Shown: positions 15,712-28,008 of the stretch, one piece after another
Layout: each line of letters starts with the position of its first letter
Numbering within the stretch: position 1 is the stretch's first letter
NCBI RefSeq assembly: GCF_001411495.1
Contig: NZ_CP012982.1
Location: 744,001-808,000, forward strand
Length of the DNA stretch: 64,000 bases
Reading direction: 5' to 3'
Origin: Burkholderia cepacia ATCC 25416
GTDB taxonomy: Bacteria; Pseudomonadota; Gammaproteobacteria; Burkholderiales; Burkholderiaceae
Program-made: the position numbers and the translations under genes
Notes under the pieces: generated by a model
The model's input: the letters and a program-made list of their open reading frames with translations, nothing else
What the model was told of the DNA's origin: nothing
Database searches by the model: none

Positions 15712-15999
15712 ATGAAAACCGCACAACTCGCAGCACTGTTCGTCACCGCCACGCTGTCGCTCGGCATGGCCACGCAGGCCGCGTTCGCGCAGACGCAAAC
15801 GCAGGGCAAGACCCGCACGCAGGTCGTCAATGAACTGAAGCAGGCGCAGCATGACGGCGTCGTGCCGACGAGCAAGACGCAGTACCCGCCGAGCAGCGAG
15901 CTCATCGCGCGCAACAAGGAGCTTCACGGGATTTCGGTGCATGGCGGCGAGAAGAAGCCGCAGACCGACAACCACGACGAACTGACCGCGCGGCAATGA
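15712..15999 (+). CDS. DUF4148 small secreted protein (copy 2)
   Basis: A protein of 95 residues. Signal peptide LAALFVTATLSLGMATQAAFA; core KTRTQVVNELKQAQHDGVVP and YPPSSELIARNKELHGISVH, strongly similar to copy 1 (shared RNxExH). AGGAGAG lies before the ATG. A periplasmic or surface location is likely; function unknown. Confidence 0.88.
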   Translation: MKTAQLAALFVTATLSLGMATQAAFAQTQTQGKTRTQVVNELKQAQHDGVVPTSKTQYPPSSELIARNKELHGISVHGGEKKPQTDNHDELTARQ

Positions 16000-16078
16000 C
16001 GCCCGGCCGCACGACCGCGGGCAGCGCGCCTCGCGCGGCCGCCTCATGGCGAACGCGCGGGCGTGCCCGCCCGCGGTG

Positions 16079-17503
16079 TCAGGCGCCGGCAGCCGCCAGC
16101 CGCTTCGGCTCGGCCGGCTGGTGCGGAAAGCGCAGCCAGAACGTCGTGCGCCGGCCCGGGTCGCTGTCGACGCCGCATTCGCCGCCGTGATTGTCCATGA
16201 TCGACCGGACGATCGCGAGGCCCAGCCCGGTACCCGACGCCGAATTGTGCCGCGACGGATCGACGCGATAGAAGCGCTCGAAAATCCGCCCGACATGCTC
16301 GGCGGCAATGCCGGGCCCCGTGTCCGACACGGCAATCGTCGTCGCACCGCCCTGCTCCACGCAGTCGATCGTCACGACGCTGCCGCGCGGCGCGTACCTC
16401 AGCGCATTGGACAGCAGGTTGCTCAGCGCGCGCTGGTACAGCGTCAGGTCCGCATCGACCCACGCGTGACCGTCGACCTTCACCTGCACGCCCGCATCCT
16501 CCGCGAGCGCCTCGTAGTAGCCGGCCACGCGCCCGGCCTCCTCCGCCGCATTCAATCGCCGCACGTCGATCGACGTGCCGGCCTGTTCCGAGCGCGCGAG
16601 AAACAGCATGTCCTCGATCATCCGCGACAGCCGCTGGTATTCGTCGATGCTCGACTCGATCACGTTCCGGTATTCATCCGCGCTGCGCGGCTGCGACAGC
16701 ACGACCTGTGCGGCCGCCTGCAGGTTCGTGAGCGGCGTGCGCATGTCGTGCGCGAGATTCGACGAGAACTGGCTCAGCCGCGTGAACGACTCGTTCAGCC
16801 GCCCGAGCATCCCGTTGAACGCGTGCTCGAGCTCCTTCAGCTCGCCCGCGGTATCGAGTTCCGGCAGCGGATGGGCGAGCCGGCTCGTCGACATCTGCTC
16901 GGCGCGCGCCGCGAACCGCCTCAGCGGGCTCAAGCCCAGCGCCGCGATGCCGTACGCGATCGCGGCCGCGAGCACCACGCCGAACACCTCGATCACGACG
17001 ATCGTATAAGCGTGCGTGCGCAGCAGCAGCACGTCGGCGCTGCGGTCGTACTGCACCGCCACGCGTACCACCGGTGCGCCTGCGCCGGCGAGCGGCACGG
17101 CCGTCACGAGATACTGCTGCCGCGCGCCGGGCGGCGCGACGCCGACCGGCACGCGCCCCGCGTCGAGCGTCAGCAGCGGTGCAACCAGGCGGAATCCGGG
17201 TGTGCCGACGAGGCGCGTGCCCGTCGCGTCGTAGATCGCGAGATCCATGTTCGGATGGCCGTGCAACTGGTCGATCCAGATATCGACGTTGCGCGCGACG
17301 TCCGCCGTCGAGCGCGCTTCGGCCAGATGCGCGCCCAGCGCGGCGGAAATCCCGGCCATCTGCTCGGCGGCCGTCGTTTCGACGCGATTGCCGAGCGCCT
17401 CGTAAAGCGCGACACCGCTCGACGCGAGGATCACCGACGTCGACAGGATGATCAGCGCGGTCAGGCGTCCGCGCAGCGTGCGCGGCAGCAGTCGCGCGAT
17501 CAT
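16079..17503 (-). CDS. czcS: Heavy-metal sensor histidine kinase (CzcS/CusS type)
   Basis: A protein of 474 residues. Two membrane segments ([20 protein letters not shown] and [20 protein letters not shown]) flank a periplasmic sensor of about 130 residues. HAMP follows, then the H-box [13 protein letters not shown], the N-box [13 protein letters not shown], and the G-boxes DTGPGI and SGTGLGLAI. The ATG at 17503 overlaps the stop of the response regulator by four bases (ATGA), so the two are translationally coupled. Last gene of the czcCBA-RS operon. The metal sensed is inferred from context. Confidence 0.93.
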   Translation of the reverse strand: MIARLLPRTLRGRLTALIILSTSVILASSGVALYEALGNRVETTAAEQMAGISAALGAHLAEARSTADVARNVDIWIDQLHGHPNMDLAIYDATGTRLVGTPGFRLVAPLLTLDAGRVPVGVAPPGARQQYLVTAVPLAGAGAPVVRVAVQYDRSADVLLLRTHAYTIVVIEVFGVVLAAAIAYGIAALGLSPLRRFAARAEQMSTSRLAHPLPELDTAGELKELEHAFNGMLGRLNESFTRLSQFSSNLAHDMRTPLTNLQAAAQVVLSQPRSADEYRNVIESSIDEYQRLSRMIEDMLFLARSEQAGTSIDVRRLNAAEEAGRVAGYYEALAEDAGVQVKVDGHAWVDADLTLYQRALSNLLSNALRYAPRGSVVTIDCVEQGGATTIAVSDTGPGIAAEHVGRIFERFYRVDPSRHNSASGTGLGLAIVRSIMDNHGGECGVDSDPGRRTTFWLRFPHQPAEPKRLAAAGA

Positions 17504-18182
17504 GCGGCCGCGCCGCCGCGCGCTTCGAGCACGTAGCCCATCCCGCGCACGGTGTGGATCAGCTTCGGGTCGTACGCATCGTCGATCTTCGAGCGCAGGC
17601 GCCGGATCGCCGAATCGACGACGTTCGTGTCGCTGTTGAAATTCATGTCCCACACCTGCGACGCGATCGTCGCGCGCGGCAGGATTTCGCCTTCGCGGCG
17701 CATCAGCAGCCACAGCAGCGCGAATTCCTTCGCGGTCAGCAGGATCGTGTCGCCCTGCCGCGTGGCCTTGCGGCGCGTCAGGTCGAGTTCGAGGTCGGCC
17801 ACGCGCAGCGTGTTCGAATCGCGCGGCTGGCCGCGCCGCAGGATCGACTTGATGCGCGCGGTAAGCTCGACGAAGTCGAACGGCTTCGCGAGATAATCGT
17901 CGGCGCCGAGCTCGAGCCCCTTCACGCGGTCGCCGACATCGTCGCGCGCGGTCAGGAACAGCACCGGCGTCGACTTGCTGCGCCGCAGGTTCTGCAGCAG
18001 CGTCCAGCCGTCCTGCCCGGGCAGCATCACGTCGAGCACGAGCAGGTCGTATTCCTCGGTCTCGGCCTGGTGCTGGCCCGTGATGCCGTCCTCGACCCAG
18101 TCGACGACATAACCCGCTTCCGTCAGGCCCTTGCGCAGATACGCGCCCGTCTTCGGTTCATCTTCGACAATCAGAATTCGCA

Positions 18183-18183
<1 letters not shown>
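17500..18183 (-). CDS. czcR: Heavy-metal response regulator (CzcR/CusR type, OmpR family)
   Basis: A protein of 227 residues from the ATG at 18183 ([20 protein letters not shown], the usual start of this group). A GTG one codon earlier overlaps the czcA stop. The receiver has the acidic pair E7/D8, phospho-acceptor D51 (LVLDVMLPG), T in FLTARD and K in YLAKPFDF. The C-terminal winged helix carries [22 protein letters not shown] and [18 protein letters not shown]. It probably binds the inverted repeat at 24446-24467 in front of czcC. Confidence 0.94.
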
Positions 18184-21434
<3,251 letters not shown>

Positions 21435-21544
21435 TCACCCTCGATGGACGGGCTGCCCGGCCGGCCACCCGGCGGGCCGGGAATCTGGCCGCGAACCGGG
21501 TCGCAGACCGGGCCGTGATTCGCACAACGGCGCACACTTGACGC

Positions 21545-23017
21545 TCATTCATGTTCCGCGCTCCCCTTGCCGAGTTCGGCCTTCAGCACGAAGCTGTTCG
21601 ACGCCGCGTATTCCTGGCCCGGCTTCAGCCCCTTCAGCACTTCGGTCGCACGTTCGTCGCGCCGCCCCGTCTCGACGGCCTGCGCGACGAAGCCCTTCGG
21701 CGAACGCACGAAGACGGACGGTGCGCCGTCGACGTCCTGCAGCGCGTCGCTCGCGACCGCGAGCGGCACGCCCTGCCTGCCCGCGTCGACCGACACGTTC
21801 ACGAACATCCCGGGCCGCCACACGCCGTCCGGGTTCGGCAGCACGACGCGCGCGGGCGCGGTGCGCGTCTGTTCGCCGAGCAGCGAACCCACGTACGCGA
21901 TCGGGCCGCTCGAACGCGATTCGAACGCGGTCGCGACGACCGTCGCGTCGCGTCCCACCCGCACGTCGTTGAGCCGCTGCGCCGGCACGGCCATCTCGGC
22001 CCATACCGTCGACAGGTCGGAGATCACGAACATGCTGGCATCGGCGGCGATCGCTTCGCCGGGCGTCGCATGCTTCTCGACGATCGTGCCCGCGAACGGC
22101 GCACGCAGTTCGTAGCGGTTCAGCGCGCCCGCACCGGCGGGCGCATTCAGCGCGGCGAGCTTCTGCCGTGCGTTCTGCACGGCGATCTCGGCTTCGCGCA
22201 ACTGCACCTGCGCCTGCTGGTAGTCCTGCTCGGCCGAAATGCGCTCCTGCCACAGCGTGCGTTCGCGCTCGTAGGTCGCGCGTGCGCCTGACAACCGGCG
22301 TTCGGCCGTCAGCAGCTCGCTGCGCCGGTCGGCAAGATCGGTGCTCGCGATCACGGCCAGCACCTGCCCCTTCGCGACGTTCTGCCCGAGCGACACCGAC
22401 ACCTGCTCGACGATGCCGGCCACGCGCGGCACCACGTGCGCGGTGCGATCCTCGTTGAACTTGATCTCGCCAGGGAGCTGGAACGGTGTCGCGATCTGCG
22501 CGGGGCCGGCCTTCGCGAGTGCGATTCTCGAGGTCGCCAGCTGCGCGTCGGTCAACACGATTGCGCCGTCGGCGCGTGCGAACGGGAACGAGGCGGCGTC
22601 ATTGCCCGCCTTCACGTCGATCGTCGCATCGAACACGTGCGGCTTGGCGATCGACTGCGCGGACACGAACTTCCGGCCGGCCGCGTCGAAACGCAGCGGC
22701 TCGTGCGTGCGGTCGTAACGGATCAGCGTGCCGGACACGGTGACGCCCTTGCCGGCCGGCTTGCCGTCGACGAACGGATAGACGACGAGGCGCGCGTCGC
22801 CGGGCTTCTCCGTCATCACGATTTCGACGGACAGCTTGCCGCGCCTGAGCACGACACCGCCGCGCTCGCCGGCGGCTTCGGCGGATGAAGCGGCTTCGGG
22901 CGCCGCCGACGCGGAGGTGGCGCCGCCGCCATTGCGCGTGACGCCGAGTGCGCCGAGGACGATTCCGGCGCTGCCGAGCACGACCGCCGCGATGATCAGG
23001 ATTCTGCTGCGTGACAT
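21545..23017 (-). CDS. czcB: CzcB-type membrane fusion protein
   Basis: A protein of 490 residues. An N-terminal membrane anchor (RILIIAAVVLGSAGIVLGAL) is followed by an extra N-terminal domain typical of CzcB relatives. A lipoyl/barrel-sandwich part (VVPRVAGIVEQVSVSLGQNVAKGQVLAVI, quoted in part), a coiled-coil hairpin (about 235-285) and beta-barrel segments (LRAPFAGTIVEKHATPGEAI) complete the adaptor. It links CzcA to the outer-membrane CzcC in the periplasm. Its start follows czcC by 34 bp. Confidence 0.94.
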   Translation of the reverse strand: MSRSRILIIAAVVLGSAGIVLGALGVTRNGGGATSASAAPEAASSAEAAGERGGVVLRRGKLSVEIVMTEKPGDARLVVYPFVDGKPAGKGVTVSGTLIRYDRTHEPLRFDAAGRKFVSAQSIAKPHVFDATIDVKAGNDAASFPFARADGAIVLTDAQLATSRIALAKAGPAQIATPFQLPGEIKFNEDRTAHVVPRVAGIVEQVSVSLGQNVAKGQVLAVIASTDLADRRSELLTAERRLSGARATYERERTLWQERISAEQDYQQAQVQLREAEIAVQNARQKLAALNAPAGAGALNRYELRAPFAGTIVEKHATPGEAIAADASMFVISDLSTVWAEMAVPAQRLNDVRVGRDATVVATAFESRSSGPIAYVGSLLGEQTRTAPARVVLPNPDGVWRPGMFVNVSVDAGRQGVPLAVASDALQDVDGAPSVFVRSPKGFVAQAVETGRRDERATEVLKGLKPGQEYAASNSFVLKAELGKGSAEHE

Positions 23018-23051
23018 GATGATCCTTCAGGTAATGGAGGCGTCTGTGGCG

Positions 23052-24380
23052 CTATTGCGTGACAGGTGCGAACGGTGCAAGCGGCGTACCGACGAGCCGG
23101 CCGATGTCGGCACGCGCGGTATGGGCGTCGGCGAGCGCGCGCACGTATTGCGACTGGCCCTGGAACAGCGTGCGCTGCGCGTCGAGCACGTCGAGGAAGC
23201 TGAACTTCCCGAGTTCGTAGCCGCGCGACATCGCGTCGAGCGCGACGCGCGCGGCCGGCAGGATGTCGTCCTTCAGCCGCTGCGCTTCCTGCGCGGCGGC
23301 TTCGAAATTCGCGTAGGCCTGCGTGAGTTCCAGCCGCAGGCGTGTGCGTTCGCGATCGAGATCGGCGTTCGCCCGAGCGGCCTTGTGCGTCGCCTCGAGC
23401 AGCGCGCCCTTGTTCGTGTTGAACAGCGGAATCGGGATCGACACGCCGACCACGGCCTGGTTGTCCGGCACGCCGCCCGTGGTCACGCGCTTCACGCCCG
23501 CGCTGATCGTCACGTCCGGAATACGCCGCGCGCGTTCGAGCGATACGGCCGCGTTCGAGCGCAGCATCTCGGCGCGCGCGATCCGCGCGAGCGGCGCGTC
23601 GTCGAGCTGCGCGGTGAGCGCGGGCAGCGACTCGACCGGCGGCACGGCTTCGAGGTCGCCGAGCACCGCCAGCCGGCCGTCGCGCGCCTCGCCCATCACC
23701 GCGTTCAGCTTCTCGCGCGCGACCTCGACGCGGCCGCGCGCCGTCACGACTTCGATCTGCACGCCGGCCGCCGCCACGTGCGCCTTGGTCGCCTCGACCG
23801 GCGACACCTTGCCGGCCTGTGCACGGCGGCTCGCGAGATCCGCGGAGCGTGCGGCGATCGCGGCCGATTCCTCGGTGACCTGAAACTGGCGCTGCGCGGC
23901 GAGCAGCCCGTAGAACGCGGCGATCACGTCGGCGCGCACGACGGCGCCCTGTTCGTCGAGAGACGCATTGGCCGCTTCCCTGCCGTACGACGCGACGTCG
24001 AGCCGCGCGCCGCGCTTGCCGCCGAGTTCGATCGTCTGGTTGATCAGCGCGGTCGACGTGCGTTCGGCGCGACGGAAGCCTTCCTGCAGGAACGACACTT
24101 CCGGATTGGGGCGCGCACCGGCCTGCATCAGCGCGCCGGCCGACGCATCGACGTCCGCGCGTGCGCCGCGCAGCGCCGGATTGTTCCGGGCCGCGGCCGC
24201 GAGCGCATCGGCAAGCGTCAACGAGGTGGAAGGGCGTGCGTCGGGTGGCGGTGCGCCGATCGGCGGGGCGCCGCCGGAGATAGCCGGAGCCGGAGCCGGA
24301 GCCGGGGACAGCGACGGCTGCGCATGAGCCGTCGCGGCCATCGCGAAGACGACGGTCGCGGCGAGGTTGAGCTTGAGCAT
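23052..24380 (-). CDS. czcC: CzcC-type outer-membrane efflux protein (TolC family)
   Basis: A protein of 442 residues. Signal peptide ends in MAATAHA; a proline/alanine spacer follows. Two outer-membrane efflux repeats are visible, the first with LTLADALAAAARNNPALRGARADV and the second ending in LGKFSFLDVLDAQRTLFQGQSQYV (both quoted in part). It forms the outer-membrane channel. First gene of the operon; the palindromic operator lies 66 bp upstream of the ATG. Confidence 0.94.
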   Translation of the reverse strand: MLKLNLAATVVFAMAATAHAQPSLSPAPAPAPAISGGAPPIGAPPPDARPSTSLTLADALAAAARNNPALRGARADVDASAGALMQAGARPNPEVSFLQEGFRRAERTSTALINQTIELGGKRGARLDVASYGREAANASLDEQGAVVRADVIAAFYGLLAAQRQFQVTEESAAIAARSADLASRRAQAGKVSPVEATKAHVAAAGVQIEVVTARGRVEVAREKLNAVMGEARDGRLAVLGDLEAVPPVESLPALTAQLDDAPLARIARAEMLRSNAAVSLERARRIPDVTISAGVKRVTTGGVPDNQAVVGVSIPIPLFNTNKGALLEATHKAARANADLDRERTRLRLELTQAYANFEAAAQEAQRLKDDILPAARVALDAMSRGYELGKFSFLDVLDAQRTLFQGQSQYVRALADAHTARADIGRLVGTPLAPFAPVTQ

Positions 24381-24445
24381 GTTCGGTTCTGCGGTAACGG
24401 TTCGCGACCGATGCTACGGTTCGGCCGCAGTGCGAACATGAGACG

Positions 24446-24467
24446 AAGATGACATTTCCGTCATCTT
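24446..24467. promoter_or_regulatory. Inverted-repeat operator of the czc operon
   Basis: AAGATGAC-N6-GTCATCTT, a perfect 8-bp inverted repeat. It has the form of the boxes bound by CopR/CusR/CzcR/IrlR-type regulators. An additional ATGAG lies 11 bp from the ATGAC half, giving the same 11-bp phasing as the repeats upstream of the porin and DUF4148 genes. Autoregulation by the CzcR at the end of this operon is likely. Confidence 0.8.
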
Positions 24468-24750
24468 GGGGGCGGCCGCGCGCGAGCGTGCGACGCTTGC
24501 CGGCCGCGGCGGTGGGACCGCCACCACGCACGGCGATTGGATGAAGCGGCGTATCGCCTTACCGACTTGCTAGAACAACGTGATCCACTCGCGGATATGT
24601 GAGCGGATCACGTCTCACGAATCAAATACAGCAGATCTCCAGAAACGCCGACGAACAAGACGCGGAACCCACTGCGTCGCAAACCTCACGGCGGCACCTC
24701 ACTGTCCACGGAAGTGACCACCTCCCGACGGACATATCGGCCTTATCCGA
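24468..24750. other. Intergenic junction between czc operon and T6S island
   Basis: No gene seen. An imperfect stem with arms GTGATCC and GGATCAC (about 24580-24611) may be a terminator or boundary element. GC content falls sharply from about 24,600 on, marking the edge of the lower-GC block. Confidence 0.4.
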
Positions 24751-25503
24751 TCAATTCTTGGACGCGTCGACCTTTACCTCAATCCTCGTATATTCCGGTC
24801 CCAGCAATTGCGTTCGCTCAGTTTGTCCTCGCTCGTCCGTCATTCCGACATAGCGGTCCGCGCTCGTGGTGATTCGGTAGCAAACGTGCGCAAGCGGCTT
24901 CGAACGAGACCCAAGAAGCAACGCCTTGTCTTCGGTACGCGCCGTCCATCTCTCCGTCGTGACGATACGAGCCGTTGCAGGCTGACGCTCGTCAGCACAC
25001 GTAAAACGATCAACGTCATGTGTGGGACCCGGCGTAGCCGCCGTAACTGCATAGCTACTAACACCTCGCAAACCCGCGGTATTGCATAGATTCTGACAAC
25101 CTTCCGATGGGCATTTCGGAACAAACTCAACGCCGACCTGATGCGCGTCGTAGGGGTCGCGTTTGCCGTTCTTGCCCTGAATGATCCGCTCGTGAATCCA
25201 CACGTCTTGGGGATTCATTCCCAGTTGAACAAGGAAAGATTTCATCGCCTCACCACGCAATTTTGCCAACGCTTTCGGATTGCGTTCCCACGCAAACGCG
25301 GCTGCATCTACAGTTGCTGATGCCCCTTCACGTGTCCACTCTCTCGCAGTCAGGAAGTGTCTAACAAGACTCAACCGATCGCTGTTGCCAACCTCGATAG
25401 AATTCAACGCCAACTGCATATTGTCTTGTTCCAGAACCTTACATGCATAGGCCTGCGACGAGCAGAGCGCAAACGCCAAGAGAAGCGATATCGATCGTTT
25501 CAT
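24751..25503 (-). CDS. Secreted protein of T6S PAAR island, transthyretin-like C-terminal domain
   Basis: A protein of 250 residues. Signal peptide MKRSISLLLAFALCSSQAYA and a Cys at the cleavage region (AYAC). Residues about 60-150 (AFAWERNPKALAKLRGEAMK and DPYDAHQVGVEFVPKCP) weakly resemble an OmpA-like domain. The last 60 residues (KPLAHVCYRITTSADRYVGM, then TDERGQTER) match the C-terminal domain of the PAAR gene at 26209-26751 in pattern P-L-A-x-V-x-Y-R-I-x-T. ATG 25503 is preceded directly by AAAAGGA. Last gene of the operon, 13 bp after the protease. It could be the immunity protein or a periplasmic partner. Lower GC than the flanks suggests transfer. Confidence 0.78.
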   Translation of the reverse strand: MKRSISLLLAFALCSSQAYACKVLEQDNMQLALNSIEVGNSDRLSLVRHFLTAREWTREGASATVDAAAFAWERNPKALAKLRGEAMKSFLVQLGMNPQDVWIHERIIQGKNGKRDPYDAHQVGVEFVPKCPSEGCQNLCNTAGLRGVSSYAVTAATPGPTHDVDRFTCADERQPATARIVTTERWTARTEDKALLLGSRSKPLAHVCYRITTSADRYVGMTDERGQTERTQLLGPEYTRIEVKVDASKN

Positions 25504-25516
25504 TCCTTTTGCTCGG

Positions 25517-26203
25517 TTAACGCGCCAAAACGAACCACGCGATGCTGTCTGCATTTCTAATAGCCTGTTCTGGATGTTCTTTCGCCAATCGTTCGCAGGC
25601 CCAACGGCCATACGCGCCCGGGTAGTCCTCGGAACCAAATGTATCTATGAAATGCGAACACTCGTGAACTATCGTAAGTTGCTTCGATGATAAGTTGCTC
25701 GCGGATCGGTCAGGTAGCGAGCAGAAATTGATATTGATCGCAATCGTATGCGTCGCAGTATCCGGACGACAAACATGCGCCACTTCTCCGTCAAGCCTCT
25801 TCATATTGGGCAAGCAGCCAGTAGCCAAGTCCGCGTCAGAGCCGGGACGTACAAAGTTCTTGGCGGTCAGGTTCGACATGACTGTCACGAGAGCCCCGAG
25901 ACCCGCAGTCAACCGGGTTCTGACCGTGCTGTCAGACGAACCGAACCACTCGACAACGCGAGCCTGTGTATCGGGCGTCCAACGCGCCAGTCCGGCTATT
26001 CTCCGCTTGGTAATAACAACAGCCTCATCTCTCAACCCTAGAACAAGCTTCCTGAATTCTGCGTCAGTCATGTTAGGACAGATAGGCGGACCGTTCAGTG
26101 ACAACGGAATTATGACTTTCGAACCGCGGACCGTATTCGATTCACCTTTCCCGACCTGAATCCAGTCACCGTTTCCTTGCGTATTTTCATTGCCCGTTAC
26201 CAT
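25517..26203 (-). CDS. M35-type (aspzincin) metalloprotease, probable T6SS effector
   Basis: A protein of 228 residues without a signal peptide. The zinc site is HECSHFIDTFGSEDYPGAYG: HExxH followed by G-S-x-D-x-x-x-x-Y-G, the aspzincin arrangement in which Asp is the third ligand. ADSIAWFVLA near the end matches the NAD-x-x-x-x-F/Y-V finish of the lysine-specific endopeptidase-like domain. Placement directly after two PAAR-like genes and lack of a signal peptide argue for delivery by type VI secretion. It starts 5 bp after the PAAR stop. The target protein is unknown. Confidence 0.85.
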   Translation of the reverse strand: MVTGNENTQGNGDWIQVGKGESNTVRGSKVIIPLSLNGPPICPNMTDAEFRKLVLGLRDEAVVITKRRIAGLARWTPDTQARVVEWFGSSDSTVRTRLTAGLGALVTVMSNLTAKNFVRPGSDADLATGCLPNMKRLDGEVAHVCRPDTATHTIAININFCSLPDRSASNLSSKQLTIVHECSHFIDTFGSEDYPGAYGRWACERLAKEHPEQAIRNADSIAWFVLAR

Positions 26204-26208
26204 ATTCT

Positions 26209-26751
26209 TTAGTCTTCCACATAAATTTCGACCTCCAACGCTTCTCGGCTCGTCGTAACAATTCGTTGGGTATGGCCGATAGCATCCGTAACACCGCTGA
26301 ACACTTTTCCGGACGCGGTATGGATACGGTATTGCACGCGTGCCAAGGGTCGGCCGGTATCGGCATCGTGCAAAACAAATTGTTCGTCGTGTTTAGCGTG
26401 AATCGCCAACGACGAACGAGGAGTGCTCTGCCCCGTCAGCGCCACCACTTCCTCTGCCGTGAAAATCATCCTCATGTTGCGCTCCGCGTAGAACACCGGC
26501 GGCGGACTGCAGCCGCACACGTTGATATCACCGCTCAATGCCCATTGCTTGCCGTTCGGGCCCGTGCCGGGCCAGCGCGGCCCCTCCGGCGCAACGAATC
26601 CTTCTTGCTTGCAGGCCGTGCAGTAGGTTTTCATGCCGAGCGTGGCGATTTGTACTGCCGGCGGCGGATTAGAACAGGTCACGGAGTCGAGACCTTCGGT
26701 GATGATCGCGCTTCCGGCGCGGTCGCCCTGGGCGAGGAAGGACCGGATCAT
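26209..26751 (-). CDS. PAAR-domain protein with C-terminal transthyretin-like extension
   Basis: A protein of 180 residues. The first 90 residues resemble Burkholderia PAAR proteins that sharpen the type VI spike: LAQGDRAGSAIITEGLD, GMKTYCTACKQEGFVAPEGP, KQWALSGDINVCGCSPPPVF. Cys residues are frequent. The C-terminal domain (HDEQFVLHDADTGRPLARVQ, then YRIHTASGKVFSGVTDAIGH) is the beta-sandwich extension also seen at the tips of VgrG/PAAR proteins, and it recurs in the gene at 24751-25503. The start overlaps the upstream gene by four bases (ATGA). Confidence 0.83.
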   Translation of the reverse strand: MIRSFLAQGDRAGSAIITEGLDSVTCSNPPPAVQIATLGMKTYCTACKQEGFVAPEGPRWPGTGPNGKQWALSGDINVCGCSPPPVFYAERNMRMIFTAEEVVALTGQSTPRSSLAIHAKHDEQFVLHDADTGRPLARVQYRIHTASGKVFSGVTDAIGHTQRIVTTSREALEVEIYVED

Positions 26752-27431
26752 TTCGCTGCCTCTTGATCAGCTACGATCGCCAATTTCACCACCGTGAAGG
26801 TATCGGCGAAGCCCCTTCCTTCACATTCCGGGGAGTCCGTGACGATATCGCCGTTTGAGAGTTCGCTACCAACGAAGGCGAGCGGCGTGAAGTCGGGGTA
26901 ATTCGCGATGCCAAGGCCACTGATTATTCGAGCGGTTGAACCGTCCACATAGTGGACAATGTTTCCCACGACAGCGGACTTGCCGAGCGATTCGCCAACG
27001 TCCCATGTGCCGGTTGCTTCACGCAGCACGCCGCCCCTCGCGGTCGTCGCCCCTTTCACGGCCAGCCGGTAGCGTGGGCGCGCGGGCGGCGGTACGTAAG
27101 CAGGATCGAACAAGCCGGGAATCGGCTTGTCATCAGTCACCCGGATACCGGCTCCGTCTTGCAACGTTTGAGTGATGACGTCGCCGTTGCTTAGTCGCGA
27201 GCCGACTAGCGCCATTGGCTTGCCGTCGGACGTGGCGGAAAATCCCGCCCCGTCGACGACTACGGCCTCGGTGCCGTCATCGTATTGAACGACGTCACCG
27301 ACGCGGGCCAGCATCAGCCCGCGATAGCTCGTCTTGCCAGCGACTTCGGCAACCCAACCGCCGCGCTTGGTACGCGAGCCGATGGTCGCGAAAAGATGGG
27401 TAAGCGCTTTTGCTTCTTGTTCGTTCGGCAT
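26748..27431 (-). CDS. Tandem PAAR-like protein
   Basis: A protein of 227 residues with an internal duplication. KRGGWVAEVAGKTSYRGLML with ARVGDVVQYDDG and MALVGSRLSNGDVI in the first half correspond to GGVLREATGTWDVGESLGKS, VVGNIVHYVDG and LAFVGSELSNGDIV in the second. Each half has the PAAR-like hairpin pattern found in Burkholderia T6S-associated proteins. GGATGAAGG precedes the ATG. First gene of the four-gene operon; no vgrG is in the window, so the cognate spike lies elsewhere. Confidence 0.75.
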   Translation of the reverse strand: MPNEQEAKALTHLFATIGSRTKRGGWVAEVAGKTSYRGLMLARVGDVVQYDDGTEAVVVDGAGFSATSDGKPMALVGSRLSNGDVITQTLQDGAGIRVTDDKPIPGLFDPAYVPPPARPRYRLAVKGATTARGGVLREATGTWDVGESLGKSAVVGNIVHYVDGSTARIISGLGIANYPDFTPLAFVGSELSNGDIVTDSPECEGRGFADTFTVVKLAIVADQEAAK

Positions 27432-28008
27432 CCTTCATCCCTTTCCGGTTAAGTAGGTGAAATGTGCTCCACGCCAACTTAAAGCCAACCCAACAGGGGG
27501 ATCAATCGTCCGTGTACGAAAATTCGGCAACGATTATCTGGTATCCGAACGAATTTCATGAAGAATTATCGGATGCAAAGCTTTGAGTATGATTTCCGCG
27601 TATCGGGCGGTGCGCTGTCGGGCCGGATGCCCGCACTCTTCGAACTTTTTGTCCGCAATGCCCACACGTCGCCCGCTCGTCTAAAACGACTGAACGCAGG
27701 GATTCGCGAATTCAGACGCCGGACGCACGTTTGTAGCGCTCATCTTTATTGATCCGGATTCGCTGGGCGGCGGATTTCGTATTGAAGCTGTAAGGGACCG
27801 CGTGGCGCGAGGACAAGGTCCGCCATCCGAGAGTGCGTAGCGCGCCGCCGCAATCGGCCCTCAAGTTGCCGCGACCGTTTGCCACGGCGCGGAAACCAGG
27901 GGCGATCTCAGGCTTGTGGGCGGCCACTTCAGGGGCAAGTTCAGGCGCGATGCCGCCGGCCCGATGCGGCAGCACCCACCACACACTTCCCAGTGCCAAA
28001 CACGTCGC
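27432..28008. other. Intergenic region upstream of the T6S island
   Basis: The 577 bp hold no convincing gene. Short frames on both strands (64 and 95 codons) lack ribosome-binding sites and family features. GC content rises again past about 27,750, so this is probably the other boundary of the acquired block. No clear attachment-site repeat or transposase was found by eye. Confidence 0.4.

Noticed and set aside
27558..27999. Two small ORFs (64 and 95 codons) at the edge of the type VI island
   Set aside because: No ribosome site, no recognisable domain, overlapping on opposite strands.
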